NCBI GenBank assembly: GCA_963697995.1
Contig: OY969110.1
Coordinates: forward strand, 1,054,001-1,118,000
Origin: MFD00082-c5 sp963697995
Lineage (GTDB): Bacteria; Chlamydiota; Chlamydiia; Chlamydiales; JAJFMB01
Reading direction: 5' to 3'
Length of the DNA: 64,000 bases
Part shown: positions 8,639 to 15,801 of the stretch, piece after piece
Position numbering within the stretch: the stretch's first letter is position 1
Layout of the letters: each line of letters starts with the position of its first letter
Notes under the pieces: generated by a model
What the model was told of the DNA's origin: nothing
Database searches by the model: none
What the model saw: the letters and a program-made list of their open reading frames with translations, nothing else
Made by a program: the position numbers and the translations under genes

Positions 8639-8989
8639 TTACTCGTCTTCCCCTTCATCTGAAGTCGATGATCCAACAGGTTGGCCACAAGTTTGTACAG
8701 CAGCCTCTTTTTTCACATCTTTAGTTTTAGCAGCATCATCGGCAGTTTTAGCTTTATCTTCAGCAGTTTTTGCTGTTTGGTCTGCTGTTTTAGCAGCTTC
8801 GTCAGCCGTTTTTGCTGTTTGATCAGCCGTTTTAGCAGCTTCTTCAGCCGTTTTTGTTGCATCAGTTGTTGTTTTAACAGCTTCAGTTTTAGCAGGTTCC
8901 ATTGTCATGGATCCCATTTGTGCAGAAACGTGTCCTGCAAAAACGACTCCTAACATTAATGTTAAAGCGATTATATATTTATTATTCAT
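8639..8989 (-). CDS. Exported Ala/Lys/Thr heptad-repeat protein (LEA-like)
   Basis: A 116-residue protein with a clear signal peptide (NKYIIALTLMLGVVFAGHVSA, cleavage before Q). The mature part is mostly 7-residue repeats of the form AKTADQT/AKTADEA from about residue 40 to 90. It then has one Cys (TCGQP) and an acidic end (DEGEDE). The low-complexity, Lys/Ala/Thr/Asp composition and period of seven suggest a long amphipathic helix or coiled coil, as in group-3 LEA proteins. That comparison rests on composition and is not evidence of homology. The start is supported by AAGGGGAT before the ATG. Promoter and leader are shared with the gene at 9699-10121. Confidence 0.7.
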   Translation of the reverse strand: MNNKYIIALTLMLGVVFAGHVSAQMGSMTMEPAKTEAVKTTTDATKTAEEAAKTADQTAKTADEAAKTADQTAKTAEDKAKTADDAAKTKDVKKEAAVQTCGQPVGSSTSDEGEDE

Positions 8990-9024
8990 ATTATCCCCTT
9001 TTCTTGGTTTTGGGTTATAACTTA

Positions 9025-9052
9025 ATTATACATTTTTAATTTTAATGGTCAA
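9025..9052 (-). promoter_or_regulatory. Promoter of the heptad-repeat protein gene
   Basis: Minus strand -35 TTGACC (9052-9047), 16-base spacer, -10 TATAAT (9030-9025). The leader after it (TTAAG, ATAA, CCCAAAA, AAGGGGAT-ATATG blocks) closely resembles the leader at 10122-10165. Confidence 0.72.
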
Positions 9053-9095
9053 TATTTATTTTTAATTATAAATAATAATATTGTGTAAAGTAAAA

Positions 9096-9130
9096 CGGCC
9101 CTAAAGTCCTTTTAAAGGTCTTTAGGGCCG
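9096..9130. terminator. Large palindromic terminator
   Basis: CGGCCCTAAAG and CTTTAGGGCCG form the base of a nearly perfect 35-base palindrome with an inner CCTTTTAAAGG. It is probably the terminator of the minus-strand gene at 9316-9669. A MITE now separates it from that gene. Confidence 0.7.
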
Positions 9131-9132
9131 AA

Positions 9133-9303
9133 CTAGTACAGTTGAACAAAAGTTTTTAGCTTAAATTTCGATTTCAAAGCCCCGGGGTTCGCGGATCGAA
9201 AATGGGGTTGTATTAAATCCATACTAGCCCCATTTTCGATACACGAAACGCGGGAGCTTTCAAATTAAAATTTTCAGTAAAAACTTTTGTTCAACTGTAC
9301 TAG
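9133..9303. mobile_element. MITE family 2, copy 1 (palindromic, 171 bp)
   Basis: Both ends carry CTAGTACAGTTGAAC in inverted orientation. The two arms of about 85 bases are complementary over nearly their whole length and meet near 9217. The second copy (26723-26890) is the same element in the opposite orientation. No coding capacity. It is inserted between a gene's stop codon and its terminator. Confidence 0.85.
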
Positions 9304-9315
9304 GAAATCTTGGCA

Positions 9316-9669
9316 TTAATAGCCATAATAGTAGTATTCAGAGTCATCGGTATCTTCTACTGGGCTGTAATAACGGTAGTAGTAAGGATCATAGTAAGTA
9401 TATGGTCCATTATAATAACCATAGCCGGGATAACCGTAATAGCCATTATAGCCACCATACCTTACGTCTCTTCCGTACCAACCTACAGCGCCGTCGCGGT
9501 AAAACCGCCCTCTTGGATAACCGTAACTTGCTCGAACACGTACATGTTGTGCGACTTCCTTAGAGTCCTCTAATTGAGGCCTCTTAATGTGCCCCTCGAA
9601 AGGGGCACTGGCAAAACCAAGTGGTAAGCTTAACATCAATGTTAAAGCGGACTTTGTTATGAAATTCAT
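9316..9669 (-). CDS. Exported Gly/Tyr-rich protein
   Basis: Not a recognised family. With the start at ATG 9669 the protein has 117 residues. This start is preferred over the in-frame ATG at 9693 because AAGGAG stands 9 bases upstream. The N terminus is a signal peptide (MNFITKSALTLMLSLPLGFASA). The mature protein is dominated by Gly, Tyr, Arg and Asp (YGGYNGYYGYPGYGYYNG, then YYDPYYYRYY) and ends in SEYYYYGY. Such composition suggests a structural or adhesive surface protein, by inference only. It follows the gene at 9699-10121 closely and is probably co-transcribed with it. Confidence 0.65.
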   Translation of the reverse strand: MNFITKSALTLMLSLPLGFASAPFEGHIKRPQLEDSKEVAQHVRVRASYGYPRGRFYRDGAVGWYGRDVRYGGYNGYYGYPGYGYYNGPYTYYDPYYYRYYSPVEDTDDSEYYYYGY

Positions 9670-9698
9670 AAACAAAAGCTCCTTCTTTGCCATTTTAA

Positions 9699-10121
9699 TT
9701 ATTTGCAGAGATCAGATGTGCAAGTTTTAGCCTCAGGTGCAGGTGTCAAAGCAGCTTTTCCCTCTGGAGAAGTTGTTTGATCTTGACCTTTCATCATGGC
9801 CTCATCGTCACCTTTTTTCATCATTGTTTCATCAGTAGCTTTTGTAGCTGCTGCTTTATCAGTTGTTGCAGGTGTCATTGCATTAGCATCAGCAGGAGCC
9901 GCTACATCAGTTGCAGCTCTTGTAGGATCTTGTGCCATCCCTGCATTCATGTTTTGTCCTGCGTTCATGTTTTGACCCGCATTCATATTTTGATCAGCAG
10001 TTTTAAGAGCCTCAGTTTTAGGTCTGTCTGCTGTAGTTGTTCCCCAACCGAATTGAGCTGATACGTTACCAGCATAAAAAACACCTGCACATACTGTCAT
10101 AATAGTTAAAAGTTTGTTCAT
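9699..10121 (-). CDS. Exported low-complexity Ala/Met/Asn-repeat protein
   Basis: A 140-residue protein with a signal peptide (LLTIMTVCAGVFYAGNVSA, then QFGWG). The mature part contains an exact tandem QNMNAG (three copies), then Ala/Thr/Asp-rich sequence, KGDDEAMMKG, and a C terminus with two cysteines (KTCTSDLCK). Its architecture is that of the 8639-8989 protein (signal peptide ending VSAQ, KTEA-KT motif, low-complexity middle, Cys near the end), and it has a similar promoter and leader. The two are probably diverged paralogues. Function unknown. Confidence 0.65.
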   Translation of the reverse strand: MNKLLTIMTVCAGVFYAGNVSAQFGWGTTTADRPKTEALKTADQNMNAGQNMNAGQNMNAGMAQDPTRAATDVAAPADANAMTPATTDKAAATKATDETMMKKGDDEAMMKGQDQTTSPEGKAALTPAPEAKTCTSDLCK

Positions 10122-10159
10122 ATAATCCCCCTTATATTGTTTTTTGGGTTTATGGCTTA

Positions 10160-10189
10160 ATTATATAAACGATATTTTAATTAAGTCAA
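10160..10189 (-). promoter_or_regulatory. Promoter of the 9699-10121 gene
   Basis: Minus strand -35 TTGACT (10189-10184), 18-base spacer, -10 TATAAT (10165-10160). The following leader contains ATTAAG, ATAAACCCAAAA and AAGGGGGAT just before the ATG, like the leader of the gene at 8639-8989. Confidence 0.65.
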
Positions 10190-10216
10190 TTTAATTAATT
10201 CTAATAATTTAATTAA

Positions 10217-11141
10217 CTAATCAAAAAGTGCTGAAACAAATTGATTTACGTCAAAAGGTTCTAAATCTTCAATACCTTCACCGATACCGATAAATTTGAC
10301 AGGTGTGTGAAGTTGTTTTTGGATAGAGAAGACAATCCCTCCCTTAGCAGTCCCATCGAGCTTTGTTAAGACTAAGCCACTTAAGGGAACAAAGGAGTGG
10401 AAAACATGGGCTTGGTCGATCCCATTTTGCCCGGCGGTGGCATCGAGCACGAGAAGAGTCTCGTGTGGCGCATCTGGAATCACTTTTTTGATCACTTTAG
10501 CCACTTTTTTTAATTCCTCCATAAGAGGAGCTTTAGTGTGAAGCCTTCCTGCCGTATCTATAATGACAACATCGCAACCCCTTGATTTTCCGGCGCTTAC
10601 AGCATCAAAGGCCACAGAGGCCGGGTCGCTTCCGGCAACCCCCTTGACAAGATCGATCTTAAGTCTTTCAGACCAAATTTCAAGCTGTTCAGTAGCTGCT
10701 GCTCTAAAAGTATCGGCAGCTCCTATAAGAACTTTTTTCCCCTCAGTTTGAAATTTGTGAGCAAGTTTTGCAGTTGTGGTTGTTTTTCCATTCCCATTGA
10801 CGCCGACGACGAGTATGACAAGAGGGGGTTTTTCAGGGGTATTAATCCCATTGGAGTTTTCTTTTAAACCCTCTTTTAAGTGTTTCTTTGACCTTTTCAA
10901 TCAACTCCTCTGTGGTGATATTGGGATTTTCGTTGTAGAGTGCTGTCGCTTTTTTTGAGAGAAGTGTTGCCGTATTGACTCCGAGGTCTGCTTCGTAAAA
11001 AAGGCGTTCAAGTTCATCTAACGTATTGGGATCTATACCTTTAGAAAAAAGGGAGCGCATTTTTTGCCCAAGAAGCGCTCCCGTTTGAGAAAGCATTCTC
11101 TTTATTTTTTCAAAACGACTTTTTAAGAACTGAAAAACCAT
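10217..11141 (-). CDS. ftsY: Signal recognition particle receptor FtsY, frameshifted
   Basis: SRP receptor GTPase that docks ribosome-SRP complexes at the SecYEG translocon. The N domain (MVFQFLKSRFEK, GIDPNTLDELERLFYEADLGV) begins at ATG 11141, preceded by AAGGTG. The G domain has the P-loop GVNGNGKTTTTAKLA, ADTFRAAATEQL, DTAGRLH, TKLDGTAKGG and GIGEGIEDLEPF. The N-domain frame ends at a stop at 10842-10844, while the G domain lies in the next frame. Deleting one A in the AAAA run (TTTT at 10874-10877 on the plus strand) joins them as KETL-KEGLKEN. The product would be about 307 residues, a normal FtsY. FtsY is normally essential, so a sequence error or real frameshifting is more likely than loss. 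Divergent from sucC. Confidence 0.88.
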
Positions 11142-11200
11142 CGATACACCTTGAAAGGAATAGTGATTATATCGGATAAATTGTTTTAAGGGAAGGTGGT

Positions 11201-12370
11201 ATGCATATACACGAATTTCAGACAAAAGAGATTTTATCAGACTTTGATATCCCTGTGCCTCCTTTTTTTGTCGCATCGACACTGGAAGAAGTAGAACAGA
11301 TCATTAAAGATAAGGGATTAAAGCAAGCTGTCGTAAAAGCTCAAGTGCACGCTGGTGGAAGAGGAAAGGCGGGGGGGGTAAAAATCGCTAAAAACCCGGA
11401 GGAGATTCTATTATTCTCTAAACAGCTTTTAAAGACCTATCTTGTGACAAAACAGACAGGAAAAGAGGGGCAGTTTATAGATAAAGTATTGATTACCCCT
11501 CTTGTTAAAATTAAAAAAGAATATTACGTGGCAGCTCTTATCGACAGAAAACTTAAGATGCCGCTTTTGATGGTATCTTCTCATGGGGGAGTTGACATTG
11601 AAGAGGTGGCTGCAAGTTCAAAAGAGGCGATAAAAAAAGTACCAATCTTGTTGAATGGGTCGATTAGGGGTTACAACATTGAAGCGGTGTTAAAATTTTT
11701 GGATTGGAAAGAGGATTTAAAAGAGGTTGGAAAAAAGTTTCTTCTTTCTTTGGCAAAAGCCTTTATCACATTAGATGCTTCATTAATAGAGATCAATCCT
11801 TTGGTGTTGACTGAGGAGGGAGAGCTTTTGGTGTTGGATGCCAAAATGACAATTGATGATAATGCCTCCTTTAGGCAAAAAAAAATCTTCGAGTATTACG
11901 ATGAATCGCAATTGTCCCCCCTTGAAGCTGATGCTAAAAGACATCATCTAGAGTATGTCGCTTTAGAGGGCACTATTGGGTGTATGGTCAATGGGGCAGG
12001 TCTTGCGATGGCCACGATGGACCTGATTAAATATTTTGGGGGCTCTCCTGCAAACTTTTTAGATGTCGGGGGATCAGCCCCAAAAGAGAGGGTTGCTGAA
12101 GCGTTTAAAATTTTGCTTTCAGACAAAAAAGTGAAAGTGATCTTTGTCAATATTTTTGGGGGAATCATGAACTGCAAAACGTTAGCAGAAGGGATTGTTG
12201 AGGCGGCAGATGAAGTTGGTTTAAAGATTCCTCTTGTCGTGAGAATGGAAGGGACAGATGTGGAGGGGGGAAGAGCTATTTTTGCAAAATCTAATCTTGA
12301 GATAAAGAGTTTTTTGTCTTTAAGGGAAGCAGCCAAAGCATCTGTAATGCTCTCAGGAGTTAAGGCATGA
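11201..12370 (+). CDS. sucC: Succinyl-CoA synthetase beta subunit SucC
   Basis: ADP/GDP-forming succinate-CoA ligase beta chain of the TCA cycle. An ATP-grasp domain fills the N-terminal two thirds (MHIHEFQTKEIL start, KAQVHAGGRGKAGGVK, INPLVLTEEGELLVLDAKM). A CoA-binding-like domain (GCMVNGAGLAMATMD, FLDVGGSAPKERV, NIFGGIMNCKTLAEGI) follows. The 389 residues match the family. The start has a strong GGAAGGTGGT. It overlaps sucD by ATGA, so the two are coupled. The ftsY/sucC/sucD neighbourhood is the Chlamydia arrangement. Confidence 0.96.
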   Translation: MHIHEFQTKEILSDFDIPVPPFFVASTLEEVEQIIKDKGLKQAVVKAQVHAGGRGKAGGVKIAKNPEEILLFSKQLLKTYLVTKQTGKEGQFIDKVLITPLVKIKKEYYVAALIDRKLKMPLLMVSSHGGVDIEEVAASSKEAIKKVPILLNGSIRGYNIEAVLKFLDWKEDLKEVGKKFLLSLAKAFITLDASLIEINPLVLTEEGELLVLDAKMTIDDNASFRQKKIFEYYDESQLSPLEADAKRHHLEYVALEGTIGCMVNGAGLAMATMDLIKYFGGSPANFLDVGGSAPKERVAEAFKILLSDKKVKVIFVNIFGGIMNCKTLAEGIVEAADEVGLKIPLVVRMEGTDVEGGRAIFAKSNLEIKSFLSLREAAKASVMLSGVKA

Positions 12371-13258
12371 GTATTTTAATTAATAAAAAGACGAAAGTGA
12401 TCACTCAAGGGATTACCGGAAAAGCGGGGCGGTTTCACACAGAGGAGTGTCTTAAGTATGGCTCTCGATTTGTTGGAGGGGTGACTCCTGGTAAGGGGGG
12501 AGAGACGATTTTTGGTCTCCCGATTTTTGATAGTGTCCTAGAGGCAAAAAAATACACCTCTTGTGATGCAACGATGATTTTTGTTCCGGCCCCATTTGCT
12601 ATGGAGGCTATTTTGGAGGCAGAGGAGGCTAAAATTCCTCTTATCGTGTGTATTACCGAGGGAATTGCTGTTCGCGATATGTTAGAAGTCTCCTTTATCA
12701 TGAGTAAAAGCGAGAGCCGCTTAATTGGCCCAAACTGTCCTGGAATTATTACGCCGGGAGAGTGTAAAATTGGGATTATGCCAGGGTATATTCACCAAAA
12801 GGGGAAAGTGGGGATTGTATCGCGCTCTGGAACACTGACGTATGAGGCTGTTTTTCAGACGACAGAGGCAAAACTTGGGCAATCGACTTGTGTGGGGATT
12901 GGAGGAGATCCGTTAAATGGGACGAGTTTTATCGATTGTCTAAAGCTTTTTGAAAATGACCCTCAAACTGAGGTGATTTTGATGATTGGGGAGATTGGGG
13001 GAGAGGCAGAAGAGGAGGCCGCTGAATACATTAAGCGACACATGAACAAAGCCTGTTGCCGCATTTATCGCAGGGGTAACAGCTCCTCCAAATAAGAGAA
13101 TGGGTCATGCCGGAGCGATCATTTCAGATCGAGTGGGAGGAGCTCTTGAGAAGATTGAGGCTCTTGAAAAAGCGGGGGTTGTTGTAGCCAAAACTTCTGC
13201 CGATATGGCAGAGGCTGTTTTAGAAGCATTAAAGAGAAGAGAGGGAAAGGATGATTGA
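12367..13258 (+). CDS. sucD: Succinyl-CoA synthetase alpha subunit SucD, frameshifted
   Basis: Alpha chain of succinate-CoA ligase, carrying the phosphohistidine and CoA site. The first 230 residues are typical: VITQGITGKAGRFHTEE, GGVTPGKGGE, GPNCPGIITPGECKIGIMPG, GIVSRSGTLTYEA and GIGGDPLNGTSFIDCL. The frame then breaks near 13051 (AACAAAGCCTGTT), where one extra base shifts it to a stop at 13093. Dropping the G gives NK-PVAAFIAGVTAPPNKR followed by MGHAGAI, which holds the conserved active-site histidine, and an open frame to TGA 13258. The last 8 bases overlap the next gene. Both halves are well conserved, so a recent indel or sequence error is likely. Confidence 0.87.
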
Positions 13259-13880
13259 ATTTTATTTAGGGAACATTCCGGTGAGAATCCAACCCCATTT
13301 TTGGATTTTGGCCCTATTGATTGGGTATTTAAGCTCTTACTCTATTGTAGGGACTCTTCTTTGGGTGATTGTGATTTTTTACTCCGTTCTTTTTCACGAG
13401 CTTGGACATGCCCTAACAGCTCTTTATTTTGGCCAAGATGCTGAAATTACCCTTCAAATGTCTGGAGGGGTGACTGAGAGAAGGGGCAACTCTCTACCCC
13501 TTTGGAAAGAGTTTTTCATAGTATTTAACGGCCCTCTTTTTGGTTTTTTGTTGTTTATTTTAGCTTTTCAGCTCTATCAAAGATTTCCCCTAATTCCTGA
13601 TCCTTTAGTCTATATTTTGGGGGCCACGATTTTCGTCAATTTGTACTGGACTTTGCTCAATTTGCTTCCAATTCAACCGCTTGATGGGGGAAAACTTGCG
13701 ATGATCGTGCTTTGCTCTTTATTTGGATCGGCCGGAGTGACTCTCTCGTGGATCATAGGGGTTTTGGTAGCTGCCTTTGTGAGTCTTTATTTTTTCATGA
13801 AGGGGCTTTTATTTGCGGGGGCGATTTTTCTTTTTTTCGCTTTTGAAGGGGCGCAAAAGGTTTTTAATAGCCGCCGTTAA
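13251..13880 (+). CDS. Site-2-protease-type M50 membrane metallopeptidase (SpoIVFB-like)
   Basis: A 209-residue polytopic membrane protein with zinc ligands HELGH at residues 49-53 and the third-ligand motif NLLPIQPLDGGKL at about 138-150. These define the short SpoIVFB-type group of intramembrane proteases, which lacks PDZ domains. The second M50 protein of this window (rseP, 54103-55938) is of the long PDZ-containing type. Its substrate is unknown. It overlaps the end of sucD by 8 bases and has GAGGGAAAGG just before the ATG. Confidence 0.85.
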   Translation: MIEFYLGNIPVRIQPHFWILALLIGYLSSYSIVGTLLWVIVIFYSVLFHELGHALTALYFGQDAEITLQMSGGVTERRGNSLPLWKEFFIVFNGPLFGFLLFILAFQLYQRFPLIPDPLVYILGATIFVNLYWTLLNLLPIQPLDGGKLAMIVLCSLFGSAGVTLSWIIGVLVAAFVSLYFFMKGLLFAGAIFLFFAFEGAQKVFNSRR

Positions 13881-13986
13881 AAAAAGTGACGGAGGTTTGA
13901 TCTTTTGATTGATAAAAAGAGTTTTTTCTTCGTTAAAATCTCATTTTTAAGTTAAAATTTCCTCTTTCACAAAAGGGGTTCAGCTT

Positions 13987-15150
13987 ATGCGAAACGTGTT
14001 TTTATGTCTTATTTTGTTATTTTCTTTTTTACAAGGTAAAGAGAAAACGATTTGCCTTAATATGATTGTTAAAAATGAAGCGCATGTGATTAAGAGATGT
14101 TTAGCTTCAGCTAAACCTTTAATCGATCACTGGGTCATTGTGGATACAGGGTCTACTGATGGCACTCAAGCCATTATTAAGGAGTTTATGAAAGGCATTC
14201 CTGGGGAGCTTTACGAGCGTCCTTGGGTAAATTTTGGGCACAACCGGAGTGAGGCTTTAGATTTGGCAAAAGGAAAGGGCGATTATGTTCTTTTTGTCGA
14301 TGCCGATGAGGAGTTTGCCTTTGATCCTGGCTTTAAGTTTCGCAATTTATCGCAAGACAGCTACCTTATGGTGATCGATCATGGGGGAAGTCACTATTTT
14401 CGCAGGCAGTTGATCAACAACAAGTTAAATTGGTGCTGGAAGGGGGTTTTGCACGAGTATTTGGACTGTCCCTTAGCAAAAACGGAGGGTAAGATCGATG
14501 GGATTTCGACGATTTACCGCTCAGAGGGAGCCAGGTCCTTAGATCCGAAAAAATATGAGAAGGATGCTGCTGTGCTTGAGAAAGCTCTTATAGATGAACC
14601 GGACAATGTGAGGTATATGTTTTATTTAGCGCAAAGTTATAAAGATGCAGGAAATATGGAGAAGGGGATCGAATGGTACGAGAAGAGGGCAAAGATGGGG
14701 GGATGGGACCAGGAGGTCTTTTGGTCGCTCTACCAAGTGGCGAGAATGAAAGACCGTCCTGGTGTACCTGATAACGAGATTATCGATGCTTATTTAAAGG
14801 CGTACCATTACCGTCCAAGTCGAGTTGAGCCTTTGGCCCGTTTATCGAGCTTTTACCGCATTCGCAACCAGTACTTGTTAAGTTATTTGGTGGCAACCCA
14901 TGCGATGCAAACGCCCCCATCGGATGATATTTTGTTTGTCGAGACTGATTTGTGTACTTATTGGCCTCCCTTTGAGGCTTCGATTTCAGCTTACTGGCTT
15001 GGCAAATACGACGAGTCGTTTAAGCTTTGCGAGAAGCTTGCAAACGATAAGGATCTTCCCGATTGTTTAAGAGGGTATGTTGAGGGAAACTTAAAATTTG
15101 CTAAGGAAAAGATGAATAGTGATCCTCTCTTTAAAGTGGCCATAAAATAG
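13987..15150 (+). CDS. Exported GT2-family glycosyltransferase with TPR-like C terminus
   Basis: The 387-residue protein begins with a Sec signal peptide (RNVFLCLILLFSFLQG, likely cleaved before KEK). The N-terminal domain is a family-2 glycosyltransferase: LNMIVKNEAHVIKRCL, VDTGSTDGTQ and the DxD motif FVDADEE at about residues 107-113. The second half (about 190-370) consists of helical TPR-like units (YMFYLAQSYKDAGNMEKGIEWYEKRA). This GT2-TPR layout is common for cytoplasmic enzymes, but the signal peptide is unusual. It opens the accessory region of exported sugar- and methyl-transferases. Donor and acceptor are unknown. Confidence 0.8.
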   Translation: MRNVFLCLILLFSFLQGKEKTICLNMIVKNEAHVIKRCLASAKPLIDHWVIVDTGSTDGTQAIIKEFMKGIPGELYERPWVNFGHNRSEALDLAKGKGDYVLFVDADEEFAFDPGFKFRNLSQDSYLMVIDHGGSHYFRRQLINNKLNWCWKGVLHEYLDCPLAKTEGKIDGISTIYRSEGARSLDPKKYEKDAAVLEKALIDEPDNVRYMFYLAQSYKDAGNMEKGIEWYEKRAKMGGWDQEVFWSLYQVARMKDRPGVPDNEIIDAYLKAYHYRPSRVEPLARLSSFYRIRNQYLLSYLVATHAMQTPPSDDILFVETDLCTYWPPFEASISAYWLGKYDESFKLCEKLANDKDLPDCLRGYVEGNLKFAKEKMNSDPLFKVAIK

Positions 15151-15801
15151 ACATCTGTTTTGAGTTTTTTAACAAGAGATTGTGTTGAAGTGATGGAATC
15201 ATTCTTTCAACTTGGCAAAGTTGCCAAGTAAATTGAAGGTTTTGCCGCAAAAAAAACATGATTGATAGGATAAACATGATATGAAGGATAACCTTTGTGT
15301 CGGGATGATGCTATTAATCCAACCTAAACGCTTCATGTACTTTAAGACTTGGGAGCTGTCGAACGAAAAGTGTATGTTTGCATGCCCCCCCTTTTTTGGG
15401 CAGAGCCCAAAAACACTAAAGGAAAGGAAAAGTTTTTTAAAAAAGCAAAATCGAGAGGGGCTCAATAAAGCTTCGTTGCTTTTTTAAAAACTTTTCCTTT
15501 CCTTTAGTGTGGCGCGGTTTGCGCCAGGGGGGTAGTTCCTAAGCTTTAGGGACACCTTTGCTACTTCAATAGTGACAAGCACCCGAAAAGAGCTTGGGTA
15601 GATGCGAAATAGGGTAAATTCTCTTTTCCTTTATCAAGCCTATCAAGTGTATCCGATTTATCATGTTTTTACTTCTTGAGGAGTAAAAAAACGTGCGCCC
15701 ATTTGTGATATTTAGCAAAATTTTTGAAACTCAAATTGAAACCTTTGTAGATAGAGTACCCTTTCGAGAGAGGTCTATTTTATTCCTAATATGAGCTTAA
15801 G
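15151..15801. other. 650-bp non-coding stretch between convergent genes
   Basis: It lies between the GT2 gene and the minus-strand propeller gene. I see no convincing gene in it. Its centre holds the multi-hairpin element at 15385-15532. The rest is AT-rich with short imperfect repeats (GGCAAAGTTGCC at 15214-15225, TTTTTACTCC with GGAGTAAAAA near 15667). Confidence 0.6.
15385..15532. other. Multi-branched hairpin element (structured DNA or RNA)
   Basis: Three hairpins are enclosed by an outer C7/G6 pairing (15385-15391 with 15527-15532). Hairpin 1 is TTTTTGGGC-AGA-GCCCAAAAA (15393-15413). Hairpin 2 is a 35-bp inverted repeat (15413-15448 with 15476-15510; arms begin ACACTAAAGGAAAGGAAAAG and differ by one T). 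Hairpin 3 is GGCGC-GGTTT-GCGCC (15511-15525). No other copy is seen in this window. It could be a structured RNA, a bidirectional terminator complex or a small inverted-repeat element. Confidence 0.7.

Noticed and set aside
15281..15487. A 68-codon plus-strand frame in the 15.2-15.8 kb gap.
   Set aside because: Its second half runs into the inverted repeat of the structured element, and it shows no recognisable protein features.
15692..15701. GTGCGCCCAT, resembling the 5' end of group II introns.
   Set aside because: Only about nine bases match; no domain V, no reverse transcriptase and no 3' end were found in the gap.
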